Source of the DNA: Acidobacteriota bacterium
Lineage (GTDB): Bacteria; Acidobacteriota; Aminicenantia; UBA2199
Direction: 5' to 3'
DNA length: 13,473 bases
NCBI GenBank assembly: GCA_028749105.1
Contig: JAQUQF010000016.1
Coordinates: forward strand, 1 to 13,473
Part shown: positions 1 through 6,444 of the stretch, piece after piece
Layout of the letters: each line of letters starts with the position of its first letter
Position numbering within the stretch: position 1 is the stretch's first letter
Position numbers and translations under genes: made by a program
The notes under the pieces: model-generated
Seen by the model: the letters and a program-made list of their open reading frames with translations, nothing else
What the model was told of the DNA's origin: nothing
Database searches by the model: none

Positions 1-31
1 ATGATCAACATCCTCCTGGGATTTTCACTTT

Positions 32-91
32 AAAGAAAAAGGCACGACCTTCGCCGTTCGAATCTGTAACAAGGAAAACAATTGGTCGTGC
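32..91 (-). terminator. Rho-independent terminator after the DUF937 gene
   Basis: On the minus strand the stop codon (97-95) is followed three bases later by GCACGACC (91-84). This pairs perfectly with GGTCGTGC (49-42) across a 34-nt loop. The 3' arm is followed by C and then TTTTTCTTT (40-32). The T-rich tail and 8-bp GC-rich stem fit an intrinsic terminator; the long loop is unusual and lowers confidence a little. Confidence 0.6.
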
Positions 92-94
92 TGC

Positions 95-742
95 TCAGAG
101 AAGGTTCTTGGCCATTCCCAGAATGTCGTCGATCGGCGAGCCCTCGCCGTCGGCGTCGAGCAGGCCGGTCAGCGCGTCCAAGGGCGACGAGGAAGAGGCC
201 GCGGCCTTCTTCTGGCCAAAGATCTTGCCCAGCAGGCCGCCCAAGCCACCCAGACCCCCCGAAGAGGAAGATGTCGAGGACGATCTGCCGCCACCGGTCA
301 GGCTGCCCAGCAGCTGGTCGAGCAGGCCCGAGTTGCCCCCCTGCTTCTTGAGGGAGCCCATGACCAATGCGGCGATCAGGGGCAGCATCTTCTTCAGGAT
401 GCCGGCGCTGATCCCGGTGGTTTTCGAAGTGCGGTCAGCCAATGTGCGGCTGGTGTTCTTGCTGCCGAAGATGTGGCCGAGGATGCCGTTGCCGTCGTCG
501 ACCGCCTCTTCCCCCTGCAGGGCGCTCGCGTCATCCAGGTAGCGGTCGTGGTTGCCCGATTTTAACGCCCCCAGCAGCCCCTCCAGGCCGCCCTGCTGCA
601 CGTTTTTCTTGACGCCGTTGGTCAGGGCCGGGATCATCTGCTGGATGACCCTGGTGACGTCGCCTTCATCCAGGCCGAATTGCTTGGCCATCGAGGAAAC
701 CGGGGAACCGCTGCCACCCAAAATCGCTTCCATCAGGTTCAT
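95..742 (-). CDS. DUF937 (YidB-like) family protein
   Basis: A 215-residue protein of unknown biochemical role. The N-terminal part (about residues 4-135) reads as a DUF937 domain: an opening helix MNLMEAILGG, a helix containing GDVTRVIQQMIPALTNGVKKN, and a hydrophobic helix KKMLPLIAALVMGSLKK at 117-133. A low-complexity Gly/Ser linker follows (about 147-170), then a C-terminal segment LLDADGEGSPIDDILGMA that resembles a Dx(D)GxGxxxDD calcium-type loop, a common ending in this family. I chose the ATG at 742 because AAGGAGAG lies just upstream; an in-frame ATG at 769 would add nine residues and has no such site. There is no signal peptide or clear transmembrane segment. The gene stands alone with its own promoter and terminator. 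The family call is fairly sure; the function is unknown. Confidence 0.85.
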   Translation of the reverse strand: MNLMEAILGGSGSPVSSMAKQFGLDEGDVTRVIQQMIPALTNGVKKNVQQGGLEGLLGALKSGNHDRYLDDASALQGEEAVDDGNGILGHIFGSKNTSRTLADRTSKTTGISAGILKKMLPLIAALVMGSLKKQGGNSGLLDQLLGSLTGGGRSSSTSSSSGGLGGLGGLLGKIFGQKKAAASSSSPLDALTGLLDADGEGSPIDDILGMAKNLL

Positions 743-780
743 ATTTCTCTCCTTAAGATCAATTCGCATCGACGATCAGG

Positions 781-809
781 ATTATAGGTTCAACCGTTCA
801 TATTGTCAA
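781..809 (-). promoter_or_regulatory. Perfect consensus sigma-70 promoter of the DUF937 gene
   Basis: On the minus strand, -35 TTGACA lies at 809-804 and -10 TATAAT at 786-781, with a 17-bp spacer. All 12 consensus bases match at the optimal spacing. A T6 run lies just upstream of the -35 and could act as a weak UP element. Transcription would start near 774, giving a leader of about 32 nt that holds the AAGGAGAG ribosome binding site. This implies strong constitutive expression. Confidence 0.85.
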
Positions 810-815
810 CAAAAA

Positions 816-892
816 AGTGTCAGTGCCAGTGGCAGTGGCAGCAAGAACTTAGACGAGCTCTGAGTGATAGTGGTAGTGACAGTGATAGTAAG
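816..892. repeat. Degenerate hexamer tandem repeat (AGTGNN)
   Basis: Two clusters of six-base units: AGTGTC, AGTGCC, AGTGGC, AGTGGC at 816-839, and AGTGAT, AGTGGT, AGTGAC, AGTGAT, AGTAAG at 863-892. A 23-nt unrelated stretch separates them. The repeat lies between the DUF937 promoter and the end of mnmA, where no gene is seen. The unit varies mainly at positions 5 and 6. Confidence 0.75.
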
Positions 893-923
893 CGCAAATT
901 AACGACCTAGTTTCTCTCTTTCG

Positions 924-951
924 TGTCACGCGTTACGCGTCACGCGTCACG
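924..951. repeat. Heptamer tandem repeat (CGTCACG)
   Basis: Four consecutive seven-base units: TGTCACG, CGTTACG, CGTCACG, CGTCACG. It sits 17 bp beyond the mnmA stop, in the same non-coding gap as the AGTGNN hexamers. It contains overlapping ACGCGT palindromes but no U-rich tail, so it does not look like a terminator. Confidence 0.75.
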
Positions 952-968
952 ATAGCTCGTAATTTTCC

Positions 969-1997
969 TTAAACGATCTCACCGGCGGCGACGATGATGT
1001 CGCCATCGTAGAAAACGGCGAGCTGGCCGGGGGTGACGGCGCGCACCGGTTCCTTGAAAACCGCGCGGATGCGGTTCCCGCCGATGTCGCGTATCACCGC
1101 CGCATGGCCCCGCAGCTGGTAGCGGACCTTCACCGACAACTCCTCGCCAACACGCAGCGGCCGCCAGAAGACCGGATCTTTCGCGGTCAGGGAGCCGGCG
1201 TAAAGCCGACTCTCATCACCGAGAGTGACGGTGTTGGCCGCCAGGTCGCGGCCGACCACATAAAGGCGGCGGTCCGATGCATGGCCGGTGCCGCGGCGCT
1301 GGCCGACGGTGAAATGGAGGGCGCCGTTGTGGCGGCCGATCCTGTTGCCGGCGGGGTCCAGAAAATCTCCGGCCGCGAAGCCGTCGGGGGCATGGCGGGC
1401 GAGAAAGGCGGCCAGATCCCCGCCCTGCAAAAAGCAGACGTCCTGGCTCTCCTTCATGTTGGCCAGCGGCAGACCGGCGACCTTTCCCCTTACCTGCGCG
1501 ACAGTCATCCCGGCCAGGGGAAAGAGGATCCTGTCCAGCGCGGCCGGCTCGATCATGGCCAGGAAATAGATCTGCGATTTGCCGCGGTCAAGCGGTTCGC
1601 GAAGAAACCAGCGGCCGCCGCTGCGGACCTTGTCGGCGTAATGACCGGTGGCGAAAAAGCCTTCCGGCGAACTCCTGCGCATCCCGGCCAGCAGCAGCCC
1701 GAACTTGACATGGCGATTGCACTGGACGCAGGGATTGGGGGTCAGGCCGCGCCGGTAGGCATTGACAAAATGGTCCAATACCCTTTCCTGAAAGGCGGGG
1801 CGCACGTCGACGACATCCCAGGACACAGCGAGCACCCGGGCCAATTTGTCGATTCGGGCCAGCTGCTCCTCTTCGGCCGCCAGGCCAAGGCGCATGGTCA
1901 GGGCCCGCACGTCATGACCCTGTTCGCGCAGCATCATGATCGCAGCGGTGGAATCCTTGCCCCCGCTGAAAGCCACCGCGACGGGCCCGGGCTTCAC
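969..1997 (-). CDS. mnmA: tRNA-specific 2-thiouridylase MnmA
   Basis: Catalyses ATP-dependent 2-thiolation of the wobble uridine (U34) of tRNAs for Lys, Glu and Gln in the cytoplasm, taking sulfur from a persulfide relay. The 342-residue protein begins with an N-type ATP pyrophosphatase PP-loop, SGGKDS (11-16). It has TPNPCVQCN (86-94) with C90/C93 as the first catalytic cysteine site, ATGHYA (116-121), ESQDVCFL with C188 as the second catalytic cysteine, and the central FTVGQRRG (229-236). The C-terminal barrel carries VTPGQLAVFYDGD. Length is slightly below the usual 350-380. The start is GTG, preceded by GGAGGAG, and overlaps the stop of dus by 4 nt (GTGA), which implies translational coupling. 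The PP-loop has Lys where E. coli MnmA has Val (SGGVDS), so this is a somewhat divergent member, but both cysteines and the barrel support MnmA rather than TtcA. Confidence 0.93.
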   Translation of the reverse strand: MKPGPVAVAFSGGKDSTAAIMMLREQGHDVRALTMRLGLAAEEEQLARIDKLARVLAVSWDVVDVRPAFQERVLDHFVNAYRRGLTPNPCVQCNRHVKFGLLLAGMRRSSPEGFFATGHYADKVRSGGRWFLREPLDRGKSQIYFLAMIEPAALDRILFPLAGMTVAQVRGKVAGLPLANMKESQDVCFLQGGDLAAFLARHAPDGFAAGDFLDPAGNRIGRHNGALHFTVGQRRGTGHASDRRLYVVGRDLAANTVTLGDESRLYAGSLTAKDPVFWRPLRVGEELSVKVRYQLRGHAAVIRDIGGNRIRAVFKEPVRAVTPGQLAVFYDGDIIVAAGEIV

Positions 1998-2938
1998 GGC
2001 TCCTCCACGAGCGGAAAAGTCTCCTCGAGGAAGCCGCGGGCTTCCACGAAATCCTGGCTCAGGAAAATGCGCCGCTTCCAGGCGCGCGAGCCGGGGCGGC
2101 TGAGAACCAGAAAGCGGGTGAAGGCCTTGAGCTTGCCCAGGCGCTTGCGCTCGGGATAGTGCTCCGCGATCAGGGCGGCGAGACGTCGTACATACCCCCC
2201 CCAGTCGCTTTCCGAAGTGGCCTGCCCGGCGATCTCCCTGAAAATAAAGGGATTGGCCAGGGCGCCGCGGCCGATGAGCAGGCCGTCGACGGTCTTCAGC
2301 TTTTCCAGGGCGAAAACCGGGGTCATGATGTCGCCGTTGCCCAGCAGCGGGATGCGCAGGTTCTCCCTGATGGCCGCGGCCAGGTCCCAGCGGGCGCTGC
2401 CGGTGTAGCCGTCGCTCTTCAGGCGGAAGTGAACGGCGACGGCATCGGCCCCCTCCTGCTCGATGATCCTGGTGGTTTCCAGCACATTGACCTGGCTGAA
2501 GCCCAGGCGCACCTTCACCGTCAGCGGCAGCGCCGTGCTGCGGCGCGTGGCAGCCACAACCGCGGCCAGGCGCGGCAGGTCGCGCAGCAGCCCGGAGCCG
2601 GCGCCCGAGCGCACCACCTTGGGGACCGGGCAGCCCATGTTGATGTCGATGCCGGCATAGGCCGTTTCGGCCGAGACGATGGCGGCAGCCTCGGACAGGG
2701 CCTCGGGATTGGCTCCGAAAAGCTGGATGAACTGCGGTGTCCGCAGCGATGAAGAGGCGATCATCTCCATGGTGCGGCGGTTGCGCCGGCGCAGCCCCTC
2801 GGCGGCAATCATCTCCGAGACCAGCAGCCCGCAGCCGCCGATCTCGTCGGCAAGTTGGCGCAGGACATGGTCGGTCAGCCCGGCCATGGGGGCCAGGACA
2901 GTGGGCTGAGCAAGGGTTAATGAGCCGATCTTCAGCAT
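1994..2938 (-). CDS. dusB: tRNA-dihydrouridine synthase, DusB/NifR3 type
   Basis: FMN-dependent enzyme that reduces specific uridines in the tRNA D-loop to dihydrouridine using NAD(P)H. The 314-residue protein shows the family in order: LAPMAGLTD (15-23, FMN binding), DINMGCPVPKVV (98-109) with catalytic C103, TVKVRLG (140-146) with K142, VHFRLKSDGYTGSARW (169-184) with H170, LGNGDI (199-204) and IGRGALANPFIF (222-233). The HxRTxxQ form usual in the H170 region is altered here to HFRLKSD. The N-terminal TIM barrel plus helical C-terminal domain has the expected length. It is followed by mnmA with a 4-nt overlap, making a tRNA-modification pair. No Shine-Dalgarno sequence precedes the ATG; instead an extended -10 element lies at 2945-2953. 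The DusB subfamily is the best fit, but the Dus subfamily is less certain than the enzyme class. Confidence 0.93.
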   Translation of the reverse strand: MLKIGSLTLAQPTVLAPMAGLTDHVLRQLADEIGGCGLLVSEMIAAEGLRRRNRRTMEMIASSSLRTPQFIQLFGANPEALSEAAAIVSAETAYAGIDINMGCPVPKVVRSGAGSGLLRDLPRLAAVVAATRRSTALPLTVKVRLGFSQVNVLETTRIIEQEGADAVAVHFRLKSDGYTGSARWDLAAAIRENLRIPLLGNGDIMTPVFALEKLKTVDGLLIGRGALANPFIFREIAGQATSESDWGGYVRRLAALIAEHYPERKRLGKLKAFTRFLVLSRPGSRAWKRRIFLSQDFVEARGFLEETFPLVEEP

Positions 2939-2944
2939 AAGCCG

Positions 2945-2953
2945 ATTATACCA
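2945..2953 (-). promoter_or_regulatory. Extended -10 promoter giving a leaderless dus mRNA
   Basis: The minus strand reads TGGTATAAT, a TGn extended -10 with a perfect TATAAT. The last T is at 2945, so position +1 falls at 2938, the A of the dus ATG. No convincing -35 hexamer was found (best CTGTAA at 16 bp) and no Shine-Dalgarno lies between. It would supply dus-mnmA independently of the upstream kinase gene. Confidence 0.55.
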
Positions 2954-2966
2954 CGGCTACGCTCCG

Positions 2967-3938
2967 TTACAGGTTGGAATTTGGTGCTTGGGATTTGGGA
3001 TTTGTTTCATTCAACACGGAGTTGAAATAATTCACCAACAGGTCGAACTCGGGATCCGCCAGCGCCTGCAAATGGCCCAGAATGTGGCGGATGGTTCTGG
3101 GGATGTAGCGGGCGTAGGCCGGGTGGCGGCGTACATGGGTCTGATGAGCGAAGGTGCCCAGAGCTTTAACGTTGCGCTGCAGGGCGGTCAGGCGCACCTG
3201 ACGCAGCTCGCGGTCATCGCCGCTGGCGGCCAGGTTGGGAAAAAGCCCGGCCCGGGCCGCTCCCAGGTCAAGATAGGAATCGAAGGCCAGCGAGACCAGG
3301 TCGTAATAGCGCGGGGCCACCAGCGAGTCCTGGAAGTCAACCATGATGATTTCCCCGCCGCGGACCAGCAGGTTGCGCGAATGAAAATCGCGGTGGGCAA
3401 ACGTATCTCCGGGATCGATCGCTTTGATCAGCCGCTGCAATTGAGCTCGCAGGCCATCTTCGCTTGTGGAACGGACGGAGAAACGGGGGAAAAAATGGCT
3501 GAGGAAAAAATCCATCTCCCAGTTCTGCCGGGCCTCGTCCAAGCGGGCTGTCGCCAGGCCCGCAGGGACAGCGGCCAACCGGGCCAGGATCTCCCGGCAT
3601 TGACCCAGCAGGCGTCGGCGCTCGTTGCCGTGGGCATCGCGCCAGGCCCGTTGCACAAGGAGATCGCCGGCATCTTCCTGCATCACAACCTGGTCGCCGA
3701 GAATGTTTTTGACGCGAGGGACGCGCAGCCCATGGGCGCGATAAATTCCCTGCACCCGCAGGAATCGCTCCACTTCGGCCGGCGAAGGCTCGGGATAGGT
3801 CATGGCGACCAGGCTCTCCTTATTCCGGCAAATGCGGAAAAAACTCCGCTGCGATGCTTCGGAACGGATGCGGCTCAGCCTGGCCCCGGGCCGGCGGGCG
3901 ACGAATTTCAACAGCGGCAGCGGCGGCATGATTAGCAT
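2967..3938 (-). CDS. COG3178/AmgK-like sugar kinase (APH fold)
   Basis: A 323-residue phosphotransferase of the aminoglycoside-phosphotransferase fold. SEASQRSFFRI (26-36) matches the GDASxRRYxR start of the COG3178 family. LGDQVVMQEDAGD (80-92) is the hinge region, FAHRDFHSRNLL (180-191) is the catalytic loop with D184 and N189, and MVDFQD (199-204) carries the metal-binding D201. DFQDSLVAPRYYDLVSLAFDSY is typical of AmgK, which phosphorylates the anomeric carbon of MurNAc/GlcNAc in peptidoglycan recycling. The usual MurU-type nucleotidyltransferase partner is not beside it, so the sugar substrate is inferred from the family only. I keep the ATG at 3938, which has AAGGAA 10 nt upstream; an ATG three codons later is possible. 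The gene lies 28 nt before dus. The last 11 residues (NPKSQAPNSNL) are encoded by a tandem repeat and are probably not part of the fold. Confidence 0.85.
   Translation of the reverse strand: MLIMPPLPLLKFVARRPGARLSRIRSEASQRSFFRICRNKESLVAMTYPEPSPAEVERFLRVQGIYRAHGLRVPRVKNILGDQVVMQEDAGDLLVQRAWRDAHGNERRRLLGQCREILARLAAVPAGLATARLDEARQNWEMDFFLSHFFPRFSVRSTSEDGLRAQLQRLIKAIDPGDTFAHRDFHSRNLLVRGGEIIMVDFQDSLVAPRYYDLVSLAFDSYLDLGAARAGLFPNLAASGDDRELRQVRLTALQRNVKALGTFAHQTHVRRHPAYARYIPRTIRHILGHLQALADPEFDLLVNYFNSVLNETNPKSQAPNSNL
2974..3004. repeat. Degenerate heptamer repeat (AAATCCC) at a gene end
   Basis: On the minus strand, units AAATCCC, AAATCCC, AAGCACC, AAATTCC run head to tail, preceded by a partial unit. 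The repeat overlaps the last codons of the COG3178 kinase and ends just before its stop, encoding the tail NPKSQAPNSNL. It is a third sequence type of short tandem repeat near a gene boundary in this window. Confidence 0.7.
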
Positions 3939-3961
3939 GGGCTTGATATTCCTTATTTGAG

Positions 3962-3990
3962 ATTATCGCACAGCCGCCATGGAGCCGCAA
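3962..3990 (-). promoter_or_regulatory. Probable sigma-70 promoter of the kinase-dus-mnmA operon
   Basis: On the minus strand, TTGCGG (3990-3985) and GATAAT (3967-3962) are separated by 17 bp. The -10 matches 5 of 6 consensus bases and the -35 matches 3 of 6. The predicted start near 3955 leaves a short leader that just includes the AAGGAA ribosome binding site at 3954-3949. It faces away from the sensor-kinase promoters. Confidence 0.5.
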
Positions 3991-4028
3991 TAAAACCCAT
4001 AATAAAACCAAAAAGGTTTGATTTTTCA

Positions 4029-4057
4029 TTGACAAAAATGCCCTGCCGCCATATCCT
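4029..4057 (+). promoter_or_regulatory. Sigma-70-like promoter P1 of the sensor-kinase operon
   Basis: TTGACA (4029-4034), a perfect -35, is followed after 17 bp by TATCCT (4052-4057), which matches 4 of 6 bases of the -10. Transcription would start near 4064, giving a leader of about 130 nt before kinase 1. Confidence 0.5.
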
Positions 4058-4080
4058 GCGGTCAAGAATGATGATCCCGG

Positions 4081-4109
4081 TTGATATTTCGTTTGCCAAT
4101 GCCTACAAT
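4081..4109 (+). promoter_or_regulatory. Sigma-70-like promoter P2 of the sensor-kinase operon
   Basis: TTGATA (4081-4086) and TACAAT (4104-4109) are separated by 17 bp, each matching 5 of 6 consensus bases. It lies exactly 52 bp downstream of P1 and on matches is the better of the two. The predicted start near 4116 places the leader ORF about 32 nt into the transcript. Confidence 0.6.
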
Positions 4110-4147
4110 ACGCAGGGCAGATCAAGCGGACAGTAGGGAGGAACGCG

Positions 4148-4180
4148 ATGAAACAAATGCGCAGATGGTCCTTGGAATAG
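4148..4180 (+). CDS. Ten-codon leader ORF upstream of kinase 1
   Basis: A short ORF, MKQMRRWSLE, has the best ribosome binding site in this leader: AGGGAGGAA (4134-4142) five bases before its ATG. It ends with TAG at 4178-4180. That stop overlaps AGGAAAG (4179-4185), the only candidate ribosome binding site of kinase 1, whose ATG is 14 nt further on. The arrangement suggests translational coupling or a regulatory leader peptide. The peptide has no run of a single amino acid that would point to classical attenuation. It may also be non-functional: only 10 codons are available to judge. Confidence 0.35.
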   Translation: MKQMRRWSLE

Positions 4181-4194
4181 GAAAGCCTGAATAG

Positions 4195-6444
4195 ATGGGG
4201 CAAGTGAAGAGAAAAACAGGGAAAGCGGACGCCAGCGCCAGGGGGGGGAAGCAGGGCGGGAAAATCCTGAAGCGGGATGCCGGCAAGGGCCTGCGCATCC
4301 TGATGCTCGAGGACAATCCGGCCGACAGCGAATTGGTCGAGAGTGAACTGCAAAACGCCGGGATCCTTTTCTCGGCGCTGCGTGTCGAAACCCGAAGCGA
4401 TTTTCTCAAAGCGCTGAAAACCTTCAGACCCGACCTCATTCTGGCCGACTTCAGTCTGCCGCAATTCGACGCCCTGCTGGCACTGGCACTGCGCAATAAA
4501 ATGGCACCGCAGATCCCGTTCATCGTCGTCACCGGTTCGGTCAGCGAAGAAACGGCGGTCGAATGCATGAAGCAGGGCGCCGATGACTATTTGCTCAAGG
4601 ACCGCTTGGCCCGCCTGGGCGAAGCGATCCGGCTCGCGCTGTCCAACCGCCGCCTGCTGGCGGAAAAAGTCGCCGCCGAGGAGTCGCTGCGGGCCAGCGA
4701 GTCCATGTACCGCACCTTCATCGATTCCAGCACCGACATGGCTTTCCTAAAGGACGATCGCTTCCGGCACTTGCTGGCCAACCAGGCGCTGTGCCGCTTT
4801 TATGGAAAGGAGGAAATTGAAATCATCGGCAAAACCGACTCGGAGCTGATGGACAAACGCGCGGCCGCCAAGTGCCGGAAAACCGACAAGGAAGCGCTGG
4901 CCGAAAAGCGGCTGCACTTCAGCGAGGAAAAGATCGGCAGCCGGACCTTCGAAACCCGCAAATTTCCTGTTAAACTGGCCGACGGCCGCATCGGGGTCGG
5001 CGGCTATATCCGCGACATCAGCGAACGCAAGCTGGCGGAGAAAGCGCTGCTGGAGAGCGAGGACAAATTCAAGCACATGTTCGAAGCGGCGAATGTCGGC
5101 AAATCCATCACGCTGCCGACAGGTGAGATCCATACCAACCAGGCATTTTGCAGCCTTCTGGGCTATACGAAAAATGAACTGCGCAATAAATCATGGCAGG
5201 AGCTCACTCCTGCCGATGAGATTCCGGCCATCCTGCAAAAATTGCAGCCCTTGCTGAGCGGCAAGGAGGATTCCGCCCGTTTCAACAAGAGATACATCCA
5301 CAAAAGCGGCTCGCACATCTGGTGCGACGTCAGCGTGGCTATGCGCCGCGATGCGCTGGGCAAGCCGCTGCATTTCATCACGACCATCGTCGATATCAGC
5401 GAGCGTAGAAAGGCCGAAGACGCCCTGCTGGAGATGAACGAGATATTTCGCCTTTTCCTGAGGTACAATCCCATTTACGTCTTCATCAAGGATGAAAATA
5501 TCCGCCCGATCTACCTGAGCGAAAACTATGAAAAATTGCTGGGCCGGCCCTTGCCGGAGATCATCGGCAAGAGCATGGACGAGCTTTTCCCGTCCGCCCT
5601 CTCTCGGACGATGATCGCTGACGACCAGAGGATACTGCGCGAGGGGAAAACTCTCGAATTCATTGAGGAACTGAACGGCAGGGTCTACTCCACAGTCAAA
5701 TTCCCGATCCACATCGGCGGCAAAGCCAAATACCTGGCAGGATATACAATGGATATTACCGAGCGCAAGCGCGTCGAAGAGCAGATCCGCGCCTCGCTGC
5801 AGGAAAAGGAGGTGCTGCTCAAGGAGATCCACCACCGGGTGAAGAACAACCTGCAGGTCATTTCCGGTCTGCTCACCCTGCAGGCGGCGCAGACCAACGA
5901 CGAAAAGCTGCAGCGGATGGTCAAGGAGAGCCAGGGCCGCATCTGGACCATGGCCCTGATCCATCAGACGCTCTATCAGTCAGGCAATCTGGTCGATATC
6001 GACATGGCCGACTACATCCGCAGCCTGGCCGGCAACCTGCTCAGTTCACACGCCAAGGCCGCCATGCCGCCGGCCATCGACTTCGATCTGATGCCGCTGC
6101 GGCTGGCCATCGACAAGGCCATCCCCCTGGGCCTGATCATCAATGAGCTGATGACCAATGCCATGAAGCACGCCTTCCCCGACGGGCGGTCGGGCGAGAT
6201 CCGCATAGCATTGCAAGAATGCAGAGGCACGACGGACGGCGCTCCTTGCTATGAATTGACAGTCGCCGACAACGGCGCCGGGCTGCCGGCCGGATTTGAT
6301 GCAACCAAGCATAGAAGCCTGGGCTTGCAGCTAGTCACCATGCTGAGCAAGCAATTGGGCGGCTCCATGGCGATTGAATCCAGCGACGGAACATCCGTTC
6401 ATGTCGTTTTTACCGTCAATGAAAAAAAAGCAAAATTGTCCTGA
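4195..6444 (+). CDS. Hybrid sensor kinase: REC-PAS-PAS-PAS-HisKA_2-HATPase
   Basis: A 749-residue cytoplasmic sensor histidine kinase with no transmembrane segment or signal peptide. After a basic, Gly/Lys-rich N-terminus (1-32) comes a receiver domain (about 33-150) with acidic pocket E39/D40, phosphoacceptor D85 (LILADFSLPQ), T113 (VVTGS) and K135 (LLKD). Three PAS domains follow (about 168-278, 285-405, 412-524), each ending in D-I-S/T-E-R. The HisKA_2 domain holds KEIHHRVKNNLQ with phosphoacceptor H547. The HATPase has IINELMTNAMKHAF (N650, N655) and VADNGAG (D692). The start cannot move upstream because TAG immediately precedes the ATG. It is the first gene of a three-kinase operon and overlaps kinase 2. 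A G8 tract covers codons 16-18. With an N-terminal receiver and no output domain, it probably accepts phosphate from, or is tuned by, another kinase; its partner is unknown. Confidence 0.95.
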   Translation: MGQVKRKTGKADASARGGKQGGKILKRDAGKGLRILMLEDNPADSELVESELQNAGILFSALRVETRSDFLKALKTFRPDLILADFSLPQFDALLALALRNKMAPQIPFIVVTGSVSEETAVECMKQGADDYLLKDRLARLGEAIRLALSNRRLLAEKVAAEESLRASESMYRTFIDSSTDMAFLKDDRFRHLLANQALCRFYGKEEIEIIGKTDSELMDKRAAAKCRKTDKEALAEKRLHFSEEKIGSRTFETRKFPVKLADGRIGVGGYIRDISERKLAEKALLESEDKFKHMFEAANVGKSITLPTGEIHTNQAFCSLLGYTKNELRNKSWQELTPADEIPAILQKLQPLLSGKEDSARFNKRYIHKSGSHIWCDVSVAMRRDALGKPLHFITTIVDISERRKAEDALLEMNEIFRLFLRYNPIYVFIKDENIRPIYLSENYEKLLGRPLPEIIGKSMDELFPSALSRTMIADDQRILREGKTLEFIEELNGRVYSTVKFPIHIGGKAKYLAGYTMDITERKRVEEQIRASLQEKEVLLKEIHHRVKNNLQVISGLLTLQAAQTNDEKLQRMVKESQGRIWTMALIHQTLYQSGNLVDIDMADYIRSLAGNLLSSHAKAAMPPAIDFDLMPLRLAIDKAIPLGLIINELMTNAMKHAFPDGRSGEIRIALQECRGTTDGAPCYELTVADNGAGLPAGFDATKHRSLGLQLVTMLSKQLGGSMAIESSDGTSVHVVFTVNEKKAKLS

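Noticed and set aside
1..33. Short plus-strand frame MINILLGFSL ending in TAA at the left edge; alternatively AGGAGG (17-12, minus strand) as the ribosome binding site of a minus-strand gene starting just outside the window.
   Set aside because: Only 33 bases are visible, both readings are possible, and neither can be decided without the sequence to the left.
1104..2159. Long plus-strand frame of 351 codons opposite mnmA, and similar long frames opposite dus, the COG3178 kinase and the sensor kinases.
   Set aside because: They are antisense shadows caused by high GC at third positions; the opposite strand encodes recognisable enzymes with intact motifs.
4005..4019. Hairpin AAACC-AAAAA-GGTTT in the divergent promoter region.
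   Set aside because: A five-bp AT-rich stem without a T tract, lying upstream of both divergent transcripts, is too weak to be a terminator or clear operator.
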